Positions 28,401-37,280 of a stretch of DNA of 64,000 bases are shown here, in pieces. Below the pieces are notes generated by a model. It saw only the letters and a list, made by a program, of their open reading frames with translations. It made no database searches and was not told the DNA's origin. A program made the position numbers and the translations under genes. Source of the DNA: Sandaracinus amylolyticus (GTDB lineage Bacteria > Myxococcota_A > Polyangia > Polyangiales > Sandaracinaceae); assembly GCF_021631985.1 (NCBI RefSeq), contig NZ_CP070226.1, positions 62,001-126,000 on the forward strand. Direction: 5' to 3'. Each line of letters begins with the position of its first letter. Position 1 is the first letter of the stretch.

Positions 28401-28916
28401 GAGCTCGCGGGGGATCGCTTGCGCCTCCGATCGCGGCACGTCGAGGCGGGTGAGGTCCTCGACGACGGCGCAAGCTCGTTCCCTGCCGAGCGCGCGGTGC
28501 GCGCTGATCAAGAGGGTCCGGCGCGCGAGCTCGTGCTCGGCGATCCCGATCGCGACCAGAGCGAGCCTGTGTGGACGAGCTGGGAGGAGCGGCGGTGAGC
28601 CGCGAAGTGAGCGCGGGGATGGTGCTGCTGGTGCGGCGCGGCGCATCGAGCTGCTCGTGGTGCATCCGGGCGGCCGTTTCTTCCCGAAGAAGGATCGTCG
28701 AGCGTGGGGTGCTCGTTGCGAAGCACGGCGACGCACGGTGAGAGCGGTGTCGGCGATCCTGTTTAGAAGGCGGGTCGAGTGCTGCGTGTCGCACCCCCGA
28801 CGACGTAGAATGGGGACCCCGATCACTCACGCAGCACGTCGTCGATCGCGTCGCGCACGACCGACGGGGAGACCTCGCACGAGCGCGCGGCATACGTCGT
28901 GCAGTCCGGCGCGCGC
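28401..28916 (+). other. Gap upstream of the GH18 gene, no gene seen
   Basis: About 500 bases with only arginine-rich open frames on both strands. It lies between the AraC remnant and the glycosidase, and may include eroded regulator DNA. No promoter motif stands out by eye. Confidence 0.35.
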
Positions 28917-30113
28917 ATGAGCGCACGGTTCCCATGGTCGTCGGTGCTGGCCTTCTCGATCGTCGCCTGCGGAGGCGGCGATCCCGGCGCGGGCGAGGAC
29001 GCGTCGATCCCGGCCGACGCGCGCACGGGCGACGCGTCGGATGCCGACCCCGAGCGCGACGCGGGCGCGCCTGCGAGCGAGCTCTGGGTGCTCGGCTACT
29101 ACCCGGGCTACCAGCGCGCGATGATGCCACCCGACGAGGTCGACTACGAGTCGCTGACCCACCTCGTGACCTTCGCGCTCCTGCCGCACGCCGACGGATC
29201 GCTCGACACGACGCTCTTCATCGACGAGACGCAGGGTCCCGCGCTCGCGCGCGACCTCGCGACGCGTGCCCACGCCGCGGGGATCCGCGCGCTGCTCGCG
29301 ATCGGCGGGGCCGGGAGGCGCGAGGGCTTCGTCGCGGCGTCGCAGCCGGCGACGCGCGCGCACTTCGCGTCCGAGATCGTCCGCGTCGCGCGCGACTACG
29401 GGTACGACGGAGTCGACCTCGACTGGGAGCCGATCACCGAGAGCGATCAGCCGCTCGTGCTTGCGCTCGTGCAGGAGATCCGCGCCGTGGGTCCCGAGCT
29501 CGAGATCACCGTCCCGGTCGGGTGGACCTCGAGCAACGCCCAGCCCGTCGCCGACGCGTTCTATGCGGAGCTCGCCGAGCACGTCGATCGCCTGGGCGTG
29601 ATGACCTACGGCATGAGCGGCCCCTGGGAGGGCTGGACCTCGTGGCACTCGAGCGCGCTCGACGGCGAGAGCCCGAGCGCACCGACCTCGATCGACCAGA
29701 GCGTCTCGGCGTACCGCGCCGCGGGCGTGCCGGCGACGGCGCTCGGCATTGGCATCGGCTTCTACGGCCTCTGCTGGACCGGCGTGACGACGCCGGGCCA
29801 GCCGACCGAGGGCGCGAGCCTCGTCGCGAGCGACAACGTGATGCGCTACGCGCACATCGCGGGCGCCTACCTCGACGCGCCGAGCGCGCGCCGCTGGGAC
29901 GCGACCGCGAGCGTGCCCTACCTCTCGTTCCCCGACGGGCACGGCCCCGAGGGGTGCACGTACGTGTCGTACGACGACGCCGAGTCGATCGCGGCGAAGG
30001 TAGCCTACGCGCGCGAGCACGGCCTCGGCGCGCTCCTCGTGTGGACGATCAACCAGGGGCACCTCGAGGACGGCGGCGATCCGCTGCTCGACGCGATCCA
30101 CGACGCTCTATGA
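28917..30113 (+). CDS. GH18 family glycoside hydrolase lipoprotein (chitinase-like)
   Basis: A 398-residue protein; ATG 28917 is chosen because a lipoprotein signal ending in FSIVACGGG follows directly. An Asp/Ala-rich linker leads into a TIM barrel. The GH18 signature D-x-x-D-x-D-x-E is seen as DGVDLDWE at residues 164-171, with Glu 171 as catalytic acid. SLTHLVTFALLP, LLAIGGAG and a VMTYGM strand agree with the fold. Family members hydrolyse chitin or peptidoglycan-type GlcNAc polymers with substrate assistance. The protein should sit on the outer membrane. It stands alone, with decayed DNA on both sides. Non-catalytic spore-coat or chitinase-like relatives exist, but the intact motif argues for activity. 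Confidence 0.92.
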   Translation: MSARFPWSSVLAFSIVACGGGDPGAGEDASIPADARTGDASDADPERDAGAPASELWVLGYYPGYQRAMMPPDEVDYESLTHLVTFALLPHADGSLDTTLFIDETQGPALARDLATRAHAAGIRALLAIGGAGRREGFVAASQPATRAHFASEIVRVARDYGYDGVDLDWEPITESDQPLVLALVQEIRAVGPELEITVPVGWTSSNAQPVADAFYAELAEHVDRLGVMTYGMSGPWEGWTSWHSSALDGESPSAPTSIDQSVSAYRAAGVPATALGIGIGFYGLCWTGVTTPGQPTEGASLVASDNVMRYAHIAGAYLDAPSARRWDATASVPYLSFPDGHGPEGCTYVSYDDAESIAAKVAYAREHGLGALLVWTINQGHLEDGGDPLLDAIHDAL

Positions 30114-30365
30114 GTCCGCGGTGGGCCGGCGCGCGTAGCCCGGGGCCACACTGTGGTCGCGCGCGCATCGCTCTCCGGCCGCTCCGGGCTCGAGGCGTTC
30201 GCCCACCTCCGCGTCAATCGAGTCGCTCGCCTTTCGAATCGAGCTGATCGAGATGCAGCCGCGGCGCGTCGTCACCAGCGCTGCGAGCGTGTCGGGGTTC
30301 GTCGCTCTTGCCCGTAAATGTCGGTGCGGACCGGCGACAGCTTCACGTTCCTCGAGCGTCTTCTG

Positions 30366-30404
30366 GATCCGCTGAACGCGTTGCGCGCGCTCGCGGACGA
30401 GCTG
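30366..30404 (+). repeat. Dispersed repeat R1, copy 1
   Basis: A 39-base segment beginning GATCCGCTGAACGCG and ending GACGAGCTG recurs at 35788-35829 and 36949-36996. Copies 1 and 3 also share CGCGTTCGG a few bases downstream. Confidence 0.85.
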
Positions 30405-30479
30405 CTTACGCGTTCGGTCTGCACGAGCCCCGTTTCACGACGAGGGCGCGAGGTCGCATGCTGGGTGCGTGACGTCGTC

Positions 30480-30800
30480 GCCAGAGGCGGAATCGAGGCC
30501 GAGCTCATGAGCGAGCCGCTGCGGTCGATCATCCACGTCCGAAGCGTCTCGACCGAGACGCTCACGCCGTGGCGTTCGATGAGCTTCTTGCGAGCGAGCG
30601 CCGGCCCCGAAGCGCGTAGTGAGCGCGCACGATGTCGAGCGCACGGTCGCGCAGCTCGTCGGGCAGCCGGCGATTGCTGGGCCGACCGCGGCTCTTATGA
30701 GCGCGGCCGGACCGCCGGCCTCGTAGCCTCAGAGAAGCCGACGCACCTGGCGCCGCCGCAGTTAACCGCAAATCGGAGTCGATCCACATCTGAGCGAGTA
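30480..30800 (-). pseudogene. Remnant of an ISNCY-like transposase (HTH part)
   Basis: The minus strand reads KSRGRPSNRRLPDELRDRAL followed by DIVRAHYA, then after a frame change KKLIERHGVSVSVETLRTW. This is the characteristic N-terminal region of ISNCY-like transposases (RGRPSNRR, ALxLVRxxYADFGP, AAEKLxERHG, ETLRxWM). The DDE catalytic part is missing, and at least one frameshift separates the two recognisable blocks. It is a dead fragment. Confidence 0.6.
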
Positions 30801-30803
30801 GTC

Positions 30804-31193
30804 CTAATCGCGGATCGACGGGGGGCGCCGACCGACGACTGCGAACAGAACGATGCTCGCTCCGTAGACGAGCAGCGAGATGGGCACCGCGCATGCGGTC
30901 GCCTTCATGGCCTCGGAGATTCCTTGAGCGAGCACGGTCGCGCGCAATGCGGCGTCGCTCGTCGCCATTCCGCGGAACACCATCACCAAGCTGCCGACGG
31001 TGGAGCAGGTGCCGCCAAGCTGGACGAGCAACCCGAGCGCCGGCAGCCACGGCGCGAAGCGCCAGCGGCCGCCGAGCCGCTTCGCGATCCGCCGGCCCCA
31101 TGCGATCAGCGCGATCACGCCGACGAAGTACCCGACGAACGTCGCGCTCAAGATCCCCAGCACAACCAGCTCACCGATTTCGACGTTCGGCAC
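30804..31193 (-). CDS. Small membrane protein, MotA/TolQ/ExbB-like
   Basis: A 129-residue protein with about three hydrophobic segments (residues 8-32, 50-70 and 100-122). The stretch GLVxQLGGTCSTVGSLVMVF, then ALRATVLAQGISEAMKATA, resembles the transmembrane core of ExbB/TolQ/MotA proteins, where the last segment faces the ion path. It is shorter than typical ExbB (about 240), as in many single-domain myxobacterial paralogues. No ExbD partner lies next to it. Its neighbours are IS remnants, so it may be an orphan. Confidence 0.6.
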   Translation of the reverse strand: MPNVEIGELVVLGILSATFVGYFVGVIALIAWGRRIAKRLGGRWRFAPWLPALGLLVQLGGTCSTVGSLVMVFRGMATSDAALRATVLAQGISEAMKATACAVPISLLVYGASIVLFAVVGRRPPSIRD

Positions 31194-31668
31194 GACGTTC
31201 CTCCGCGCGCTGCGTCTAGAGCATCGAGACGCGCGCGCCAGCGATGCGGTCAGGCCGAGCAGTTCGCCCGCTTCCTGCCTGTGTCAGACGGCGCTCGACG
31301 AGCTTCGCCATCACGCCCGGACGATCGTGGACCGACCGACAACGGTGTTGACCGGGAGGCCGCATACGGCCTCTTCGCGCCGCGCTCTCGCGCCGGCTGC
31401 ACTCGCGACTGACGATAGGACGTCGGCACCCCTCTATCGAGGAAAGCCACGCTGCCGAGGTCGGCTGCAAAGATGCGCTGGTGGAGTCCACGCATCACAT
31501 ACCCGAGCTGCTTCGCAGAAGGCCGACCCTGCTTGTCGCTGGCGATCCGACGTCGCCGGCTACAACGCGCGCTGCGCTCAACGTCGGGCCGACTCGCCGA
31601 CGCCGAGCGCGCGTTCGCCGCCGAGGGCGCCGAGCACGAGCCGCGGTACACGCTGCTGATCGATCAAA
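31194..31668. other. Gap with no recognisable gene
   Basis: About 475 bases between the ExbB-like gene and the propeller lipoprotein. A minus-strand stretch (QGRPSAKQLGYVMRG, near 31480-31540) has a fairly natural composition and could be a gene fragment, but I cannot place it in a family. Confidence 0.35.
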
Positions 31669-33156
31669 TCAAGGCACCGGGACCTGCATGAGAAACGAAT
31701 CGCGACCCATCGGAGCGGCGTCTCCCACGAGGCTCCCCTCGGTGAAGCCGCCTAGGTAGACGCGGTTGCACGCATCGACCCAGAGCCCCGCCGCATGATC
31801 CCTCTCGGAGGATCCGCGCTGCCAGGTCCCCAAGAGCGTCCCCTGGGCGCTAAACCGCAGCACGAAGAGATCGCGCTCGCCTTGGTTGGTGAAACCCGTG
31901 AACGATCCGAAGGTATCTCCCGCCACGAAGAGATCCCCCGTGGGTCCGACCGCGAATGCGTTCACGAAATCCTGCTCGGGCGTCCCGGTTTTGACTGCCC
32001 AAAGCACATCGCCATCCTCCCTGTCGATCTGCGCGATGTACGCGTCCGCCAGACCCGCGCCCTCCCCACCGAGATTGGGGAGCATGGTGGAGCCAGCGGC
32101 GAGCAACTCTCCGGTCCCCGCGATCAGCAGCTCGTCGACCTCGGTGGCAACCGTACCGAGCTGAGTGAACCAAATCTCACGCCCCCCTCGATCGAGCCTT
32201 CGGATGAATCCACCCCCCAAGCCCTCTTCGTCATCGAAGAACTTAAACCCCGAGACATAGATCTCGGGGTTGGCCGAGGCGTGGATCGCAAACCCCGTGA
32301 TTCGGTCAGGGTTGTGGAGAGACATGGATCGCCACCACCACGCCCGTTCGCCCGCGGACGGGAGATAGCTGCCGACGAATCCGTTCTCGGCGTCGAGGAC
32401 CTGCCGGTGCTCGACGTAGAGATCGTCGTAGCCCGCGATCACCAGTTCACCTTCGGGGCCGACGCCGATCTTCAGCGGGTGCTGCGGTCGTTCATCGCCG
32501 GTTTGCAGGGTCTCGACGGACGCGCCTTCGGCGTCGAGGCGGATCGCGAAGACGTCGAATTGTCCACCGTTGGCGAACCCAGGCAGCGCCCCGGTGGTTC
32601 GCCCGACGACATACACCTCCCCCGCACCTGCGCGAACGAGATGCTCGGCCGTCTCCGTCCCCTCGGTGTCGAGCGTCCAACGGAATGCCACCGAACCCCC
32701 GGGTTCGTATTTCGTCACCACAGCGCGTGAGTTCCCCGTGGGCTCCACGTTCGTTTCGCCGACGATCCCATTCTCGAAGCCCACGGAGTAGACGCTGCCG
32801 TCCTCATCGACCCATACGGAATTGATTTCATCGGCTTGAGGAGTCCTGCTCTGATGGTCTCCCTGCCAAACCATGCTGCAGAGGTTCGACCCGCCATCCG
32901 TGCCACCGTCCGTTCCGCCATCCGTGCCACCGTCCGTTCCGCCATCCGTGCCACCGTCCGTTCCGCCATCCGCGCCGGCGTCCTCTGGGTCCAACGGCCC
33001 GGCATCGTGATCAAAATGCGCAGCGCAACGGCAGCCGGTTCCCAAGAGACAAGCCATCACCGCGAGTACAAGGCACGCGGTGACGGTCGAGAGGGAAAGG
33101 CGTTCAGGGATGCCCTGAGTCCGCCGATTGGGAGCGTCGTAGGGAGACATGTGCAA
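31669..33156 (-). CDS. Beta-propeller (SBBP-repeat) lipoprotein with DGGT tract
   Basis: A 495-residue protein. The lipoprotein signal ends in ACLLGTGC near residue 42. A linker DAGADGG leads into six GGTD repeats (about residues 63-88), encoded by a 24-base tandem unit. The rest is made of roughly 45-residue blocks alternating VGxTxG and DxFVxxxDxxG patterns, e.g. VYVVGRTTGALPG, LVIAGYDD, LFVAGDTFGSFTG and VYLGGFTEGSL. These are typical of SBBP beta-propeller repeats. Such myxobacterial surface lipoproteins are numerous and mostly uncharacterised; binding or adhesion is the usual guess. ATG 33150 is an alternative start two codons in. No operon partners. Confidence 0.85.
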   Translation of the reverse strand: MHMSPYDAPNRRTQGIPERLSLSTVTACLVLAVMACLLGTGCRCAAHFDHDAGPLDPEDAGADGGTDGGTDGGTDGGTDGGTDGGTDGGSNLCSMVWQGDHQSRTPQADEINSVWVDEDGSVYSVGFENGIVGETNVEPTGNSRAVVTKYEPGGSVAFRWTLDTEGTETAEHLVRAGAGEVYVVGRTTGALPGFANGGQFDVFAIRLDAEGASVETLQTGDERPQHPLKIGVGPEGELVIAGYDDLYVEHRQVLDAENGFVGSYLPSAGERAWWWRSMSLHNPDRITGFAIHASANPEIYVSGFKFFDDEEGLGGGFIRRLDRGGREIWFTQLGTVATEVDELLIAGTGELLAAGSTMLPNLGGEGAGLADAYIAQIDREDGDVLWAVKTGTPEQDFVNAFAVGPTGDLFVAGDTFGSFTGFTNQGERDLFVLRFSAQGTLLGTWQRGSSERDHAAGLWVDACNRVYLGGFTEGSLVGDAAPMGRDSFLMQVPVP

Positions 33157-33304
33157 CTTTGCAAACCTGAGATCTGGGGCTCTGGATCGGCTCGCGCAGG
33201 AAGGAGCGCCGGACTGCTCGCCGAACGACCTGTCGAATCGTGCAGAAGCGCGTGGGTCGCAGCATCCGGAGCGCTATTCGGCGAGCTCGCAGCTGACGCA
33301 AATA

Positions 33305-33604
33305 TCAGTCGGTCGCGCAATCTATGTACGCGGTGAACTCGGTCGGGCACTGCTGTCCGCTCGCGCACTCGGTCTGGTCCGTCAGGCACTGGACGTACGC
33401 GTCGTACTCGGCGCCGCACGCTGGCGCGTCGTCGCGCAACGTGTCGAGGTAAGAGAGGCACTCGGTCTCGGAGCCGCTCGCGCATCCGCCGATCGGGTCG
33501 ATCGTGAAGAGGTTCGCGCACGCGAGCTCCTCAGGGCTGTCGCCATCGCAAGCGGTGAGAGCCGAAATGGCGAATGCGATCGTAAGCAGGGTCAAGCGGC
33601 GCAT
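33305..33604 (-). CDS. Small Cys-rich lipoprotein
   Basis: A 99-residue protein with signal MRRLTLLTIAFAISALTACDG, lipidated at Cys 19. The mature part has eight further Cys residues spaced as in paired disulfides (ACANLF, GGCASG, ECLSYL, ACGAEYDAYVQCLTDQTECASGQQCP, IDCATD region). Small, exported and Cys-paired proteins of this kind recur across this window. Function unknown. The gene is isolated; to its right begins a mosaic of short repeats. Confidence 0.75.
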   Translation of the reverse strand: MRRLTLLTIAFAISALTACDGDSPEELACANLFTIDPIGGCASGSETECLSYLDTLRDDAPACGAEYDAYVQCLTDQTECASGQQCPTEFTAYIDCATD

Positions 33605-33702
33605 GGGCGGTCTCCTCTCGTCGATACTCGTGCCATGGGAGTGACGTGAGCGCCGGAGCTGTTACGACCCGCGCGAAGATTCTCGGACGGGCTTAGAGGC
33701 CT

Positions 33703-33753
33703 GTCGCGAGCCCCCGCGCTCGCCCGTCGCTCAATGAAATCAACCGAGGAACG
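33703..33753 (+). repeat. 51-bp exact repeat R2, copy 1
   Basis: Identical by eye to 36330-36380 over 51 bases. It starts GTCGCGAGCCCCCGCG and ends AACCGAGGAACG. The second copy abuts the start codon of a lipoprotein gene and supplies its ribosome binding site. Confidence 0.9.
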
Positions 33754-33760
33754 CTCCTCG

Positions 33761-33821
33761 GCGTGCGCGCGGCATCGCATCCACCGATGCCGCCGTGACG
33801 GAGAGTAAGCAAGGCTGGAGC
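33761..33821 (+). repeat. 60-bp repeat R3, copy 1
   Basis: Closely matches 37801-37860 (core CATCCACCGATGCCGCCG) with a few substitutions. It sits directly after R2 copy 1 and runs into R4. Confidence 0.85.
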
Positions 33822-33877
33822 TCGTGATCGAGCAGCTCTCGAGGATGAGCCGCGGATGCTCGCGCTCTACGACGATC
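33818..33877 (+). repeat. 60-bp partial duplication R4 of the 34222-35517 gene
   Basis: Nearly the same as 34948-35008 (GAGCTCGTGATCGAGCAGCT at the left end), with a one-base length difference that breaks the reading frame. It is therefore a dead fragment of the downstream gene. Confidence 0.85.
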
Positions 33878-34221
33878 ACGCCGCGGTGTGCGTGCTGCTC
33901 ATGCCCGAGCAGCTCGCCGAAAGGGCAAGCATTGATGGTGGTCGCGCCGACACACGGCGAGCTGCTGTGGTGGCGCGACGGAGACCACGCCTCGGCGCGC
34001 AACGCGCGCAAGGCGATGAGGGGAATCGACTCCGACGTCGCGCCGATCCCCGCGTGACGCGCGAGGGCTTCACCAAGTCGTCGTGGGCCGAGGCGACGGG
34101 CACGGCACCGTCGACGCCCGAGGAGGCGCAGGCGGACGACTGAGCGCCGGGCTCATTAATCAGTGGGCCCCGCGACTTCCGTCGCCGCGGCGCAGCGTCC
34201 GTAACAGCCGCCCGGCGCCGC

Positions 34222-35517
34222 GTGCTCTATGGGCGCACGGTGAACAGATCGGCGGGCTCGAACCCCGACGACCGAGGCCCTCACGGAGAGCTTCTCTGGA
34301 TGATCCGAAGCTTCGAAGAACGGACCGCCGAGGACGGCAGCCTCGAGCTGCTGACGACCCACGACACGAGTGTCGCCGCGCCGCTGGCATTGCGTGGCTT
34401 GCGGGGCAGCGAGGCCGCGAGGGTCGGCGCGAAGCTGCTGCTTGAGCTCGTGGACCGGGCGCGCGATCAGGGAACACTGATCGAGTCCGGGGAGGTCTGG
34501 GAGTTGCCGCTCCTCGGCATGCGCGTGTCGCTATCGGCGAAGCGCGAGCGGCGGGGCGGACTCTTCGGCTTCATGAAGCAGGCCGCTTCCGACGTGGTCG
34601 AGCTGACGGACGTGGGCGCCAAGGACGCGGTGAAGGCGATCGCGTGTGCGCTGACCGCACATGGCCTCGTGGAGCTCCACTCCGCACCGCTTGTGGCGCG
34701 CGAAGCGCTGGAGTGGAGCATCGAACTGTACCCAGGCGATCCCTCGCGCCCCGACGACGTCGAGGCGCCGCTCTCGAACCACAACAACCACCTCTCGTAT
34801 CTCGCGCTGTCACGGATCGCCGAGGACGAGGACGATTTCGATCGCGCCGACGAGATGTTCGGCGCGGGCCTGCGTCGATCGTGGTCCGCGCAGATGCGCA
34901 CCGCCGGCGGTCGGCTCGAGAAGATCGAGTGCGACGACGTCCCGAGCGAGCTCGTGATCGAGCAGCTCTCGGAGATGAGCCGCGGGATGCTCGCGCTCTA
35001 TGACGATCTGAAGCGCCGCGTCCCGCATCGGGAGGAGACTGCGCTCGTCCCGTCCCCGATCTTCACGTTCGGCGGCCGCGGGCTCGCCATGCAGCAGATC
35101 CTCTTGGTGCCGGAGGAGTGGGCAACGCTCTTTTACGAAGGACCGGCGAGACACACAGCGGCCGATCCTACGACGGCCGCGCTCGTCGGCGAGGCACTCG
35201 CGACGCACCGCCGCGATGTGACGCCGCTCGTGCGGGTCACGCGCTTTCACCCGCTCTTCGATTCGGCACGGCAGGTGGAGGAACTCGAGACCCCGATCGA
35301 GTACTTCCCGCCGTTCCAGCTCTGGACGTCTCTGTTGGCCTCAGTAACCGCCTGGACGGTGGCCGGACTCGATTCACGCGAGATTCGCGCGCTGCTGCGC
35401 CTCGATCGCCACGACGAGCTGCGGCGGGCCGCGAACGAGAAGTGGCTGGCCCACGTCGATACCCTAAGCGAAAGCGCGGAGGCCATGCTCGCGCGCGCCG
35501 GCCAAGCGCTGCACTAA
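34222..35517 (+). CDS. Hypothetical protein, 431 residues
   Basis: A real-looking gene with balanced composition but no family I recognise. GTG 34222 is the first start; ATG 34300, with GGAGAG ten bases upstream, begins MIRSFEERTAEDG and may be the true one (405 residues). The sequence looks soluble, with no signal peptide and no clear membrane span. A basic GGLFGFMKQ segment near 120 could be amphipathic. Part of the gene (34948-35008) is duplicated as a broken piece 1.1 kb upstream, which suggests the locus once held a tandem copy. Function unknown. Confidence 0.65.
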   Translation: MLYGRTVNRSAGSNPDDRGPHGELLWMIRSFEERTAEDGSLELLTTHDTSVAAPLALRGLRGSEAARVGAKLLLELVDRARDQGTLIESGEVWELPLLGMRVSLSAKRERRGGLFGFMKQAASDVVELTDVGAKDAVKAIACALTAHGLVELHSAPLVAREALEWSIELYPGDPSRPDDVEAPLSNHNNHLSYLALSRIAEDEDDFDRADEMFGAGLRRSWSAQMRTAGGRLEKIECDDVPSELVIEQLSEMSRGMLALYDDLKRRVPHREETALVPSPIFTFGGRGLAMQQILLVPEEWATLFYEGPARHTAADPTTAALVGEALATHRRDVTPLVRVTRFHPLFDSARQVEELETPIEYFPPFQLWTSLLASVTAWTVAGLDSREIRALLRLDRHDELRRAANEKWLAHVDTLSESAEAMLARAGQALH

Positions 35518-36329
35518 CCGAGACGCGTTCACAGCTCGATCGCTTCGATGCACCGGTTCTGCTGCCCGCCGTCCTCGGTGTCGTTCGGCGCGATCGAACC
35601 CGTAGCAGAGCGCTCTTGCAGTCGCGGCGAACCTCGCAGGTCTGGAAAGGCGGCTTGCTCCAATGGTGGTCGGCGACGTCATCCTCAGGGTCGCATTCGC
35701 GAGAACGAGGCGGATATCGAGTACCTGAACGCGATGTCGGCCCGGCAAGAGATGCTCGTGGGCCAGGCGGGCTCGCTTTCGAGATCTGATCGCGTCGATC
35801 CGCTGAACGCGTTGCGCGCGCTCGCGGACAGCTGAATTGACGAGGTTCGCGACACCCAGCGTCGCGGCACCAACAATCGTGCAAGCCCGCTCAAATGACC
35901 AGATTGAGGGTAGGCATCCTGCAGCCGATGCTCCCGTCCGACGGGCCGCACAGATCGACGACGACGAGATGATGGGACGCATTCGAGACGCTGGAGCCGA
36001 GCGCGAGCACGCGGGCGCGCATGGAGGACGAGGTCCTCGCGGCGCACGCGATCTTGCTTTCGCTTACAGGAGCGAGTACCGCGCCGCGCTGGCGTGTCCG
36101 ACCGCATTCGCGGCGAGCCTCGAGGACACGCGCTGCGCGGCCGGCGAACGCACGCGGGGTATGTAACTGCCTGGACGCAGCTGTCGCGTACTTGGTTTCG
36201 ATTCGTACAAGCGGGAGCGCCAGCACATGACATTCGATCCGACGCGACTGCTCGCTCGTCACGCTGATGATGGATCGGGTCGCTCATCGGCTCCGCGATG
36301 CGCGTCCGTCGTGCTGCACTCTGGCGATC
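35518..36329. other. Gene-poor stretch with repeat R1 copy 2
   Basis: About 800 bases with no gene I can support. Open frames on both strands are arginine- and serine-rich. A copy of the dispersed repeat R1 lies at 35788-35829. A minus-strand frame at 35891-36262 reads VLALGSSVSNASHHLVVVDL in part and may be a gene scrap. Confidence 0.4.
35788..35829 (+). repeat. Dispersed repeat R1, copy 2
   Basis: A 42-base copy starting GATCGCGTCGATCCGCTG. It is one base short near its end (GGACAGCTG instead of GGACGAGCTG) compared with copies 1 and 3. Confidence 0.85.
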
Positions 36330-36380
36330 GTCGCGAGCCCCCGCGCTCGCCCGTCGCTCAATGAAATCAACCGAGGAACG
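36330..36380 (+). repeat. 51-bp exact repeat R2, copy 2, carrying an RBS
   Basis: Ends one base before ATG 36381 and contains CGAGGAACG, the likely ribosome binding site of the lipoprotein gene. The same 51 bases at 33703 now lack a gene behind them, so the repeat may be a duplicated expression signal. Confidence 0.85.
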
Positions 36381-36848
36381 ATGAGAGCTCTTGTGTTCTC
36401 CGCGGCGCTGCCGCTCTCCGCTCTGCTCGCGTCGTGCTCCGACTCGCACGCGACGTGCGAGCTTCCGGATGCCGAAATGGTCGACGCCGGCCCGACGTGC
36501 CTCGAGGTCCCGACGCCAACCATCATGCAACTCCAGCCGGACCGACAGATCACCGGCGCCGAGGTAGTGGTCGTCGGATGGGGCATGTTCGGTCGCCGCG
36601 CGGATGGGGCTCCCTACGCGCCGGGAGACGTGCTGGACGACGGCACCAGCGTGCGCCTGAACAAGGGCACCGAGAGCATCGGCGTGGGCCCGGTCACGGT
36701 CCTCGAGCGGGATCGCTGGTGTCGGGACCGCATCATGTTCGTCATGCCGCCGCGCACAGGGACGAGCTGGGGAAGCGAAGAGGAAGTGCAGCTGGCGGTG
36801 ACGCGAGGCGGCTCCAGCGATTCCGAACCGTTCACGTACCTTGACTGA
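36381..36848 (+). CDS. Lipoprotein, 155 residues
   Basis: ATG 36381 follows GAGGAA within repeat R2. The signal MRALVFSAALPLSALLASCS gives a lipidated Cys 19. The mature part has an IPT/TIG-like feel (PTIMQLQPDRQITG, GAEVVVVGWGMFG, VRLNKGTESIGVGPVTVLE, SEPFTYLD), as in immunoglobulin-like domains that end in a strand. No enzymatic motif is visible. Probably a surface-exposed outer-membrane lipoprotein; partner unknown. Confidence 0.75.
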   Translation: MRALVFSAALPLSALLASCSDSHATCELPDAEMVDAGPTCLEVPTPTIMQLQPDRQITGAEVVVVGWGMFGRRADGAPYAPGDVLDDGTSVRLNKGTESIGVGPVTVLERDRWCRDRIMFVMPPRTGTSWGSEEEVQLAVTRGGSSDSEPFTYLD

Positions 36849-36948
36849 CTGATCGAGCGCCGCGCTCATCGCTCACGCCCGCGCTATCCCCAGAGCTGTG
36901 CAACCCGCTCACGCTCGCGGAGTTCGACGTGCTCGTCGCCCCCGCTCC

Positions 36949-36996
36949 GATCGCGTCGATCCGCTGAACGCGTTGCGCGCGCTCGCGGACGAGCTG
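36949..36996 (+). repeat. Dispersed repeat R1, copy 3
   Basis: A 48-base copy that lies in an open frame reading DRVDPLNALRALADEL and stopping at 37047, where it overlaps the next small gene. This may be the parent copy, with the other two as decayed duplicates. Confidence 0.8.
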
Positions 36997-37043
36997 TGTG
37001 CGCGTTCGGGTCAGCGCGCGCAGATCGCGGAGGTCGTCGCGCG

Positions 37044-37280
37044 ATGAGGCAGCATCGCTGGGATGCTGACGTGTGCTTGGCGTGCGGCGCGCAGCGCGAA
37101 TGGGCACTCGCCCGCGAGTCATGCAGTAGCGGCGGCCGCGCACACACGAACGCGGCCTACCAGGCGCGCTACACAGCCGAGCGCCGCGCGCGCGATCCCG
37201 AGTTCGCACAGCGTCTTCGCGACTACCAGCGGGCCTACGCGGCGCGAAAACGCGCCGAGCGCCGGGAGCAGCGCATCTGA
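37044..37280 (+). CDS. Small basic protein with a Cys pair
   Basis: A 78-residue protein. The ATG overlaps the TGA of a short upstream frame that ends GQRAQIAEVVAR, an ATGA junction suggesting coupling. The N-terminus has C-x-x-C (VCLACGA) and a further Cys (ESCSSGG); the C-terminus is a long basic helix (RLRDYQRAYAARKRAERRE). A zinc-ribbon or nucleic-acid-binding role is possible. It resembles small plasmid or phage proteins in style, but I do not know the family. Confidence 0.45.
   Translation: MRQHRWDADVCLACGAQREWALARESCSSGGRAHTNAAYQARYTAERRARDPEFAQRLRDYQRAYAARKRAERREQRI

Larger units (their letters stand above)
33605..34221. other. Mosaic of duplicated segments, no intact gene
   Basis: This stretch is built from pieces found elsewhere in the window: 33703-33753 (copy at 36330), 33761-33821 (copy at 37801) and 33818-33877 (copy at 34948, inside the next gene). 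After these, a plus-strand fragment reads KGQALMVVAPTHGELLWW with natural composition and ends at 34057, probably the tail of a lost gene. Confidence 0.6.
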
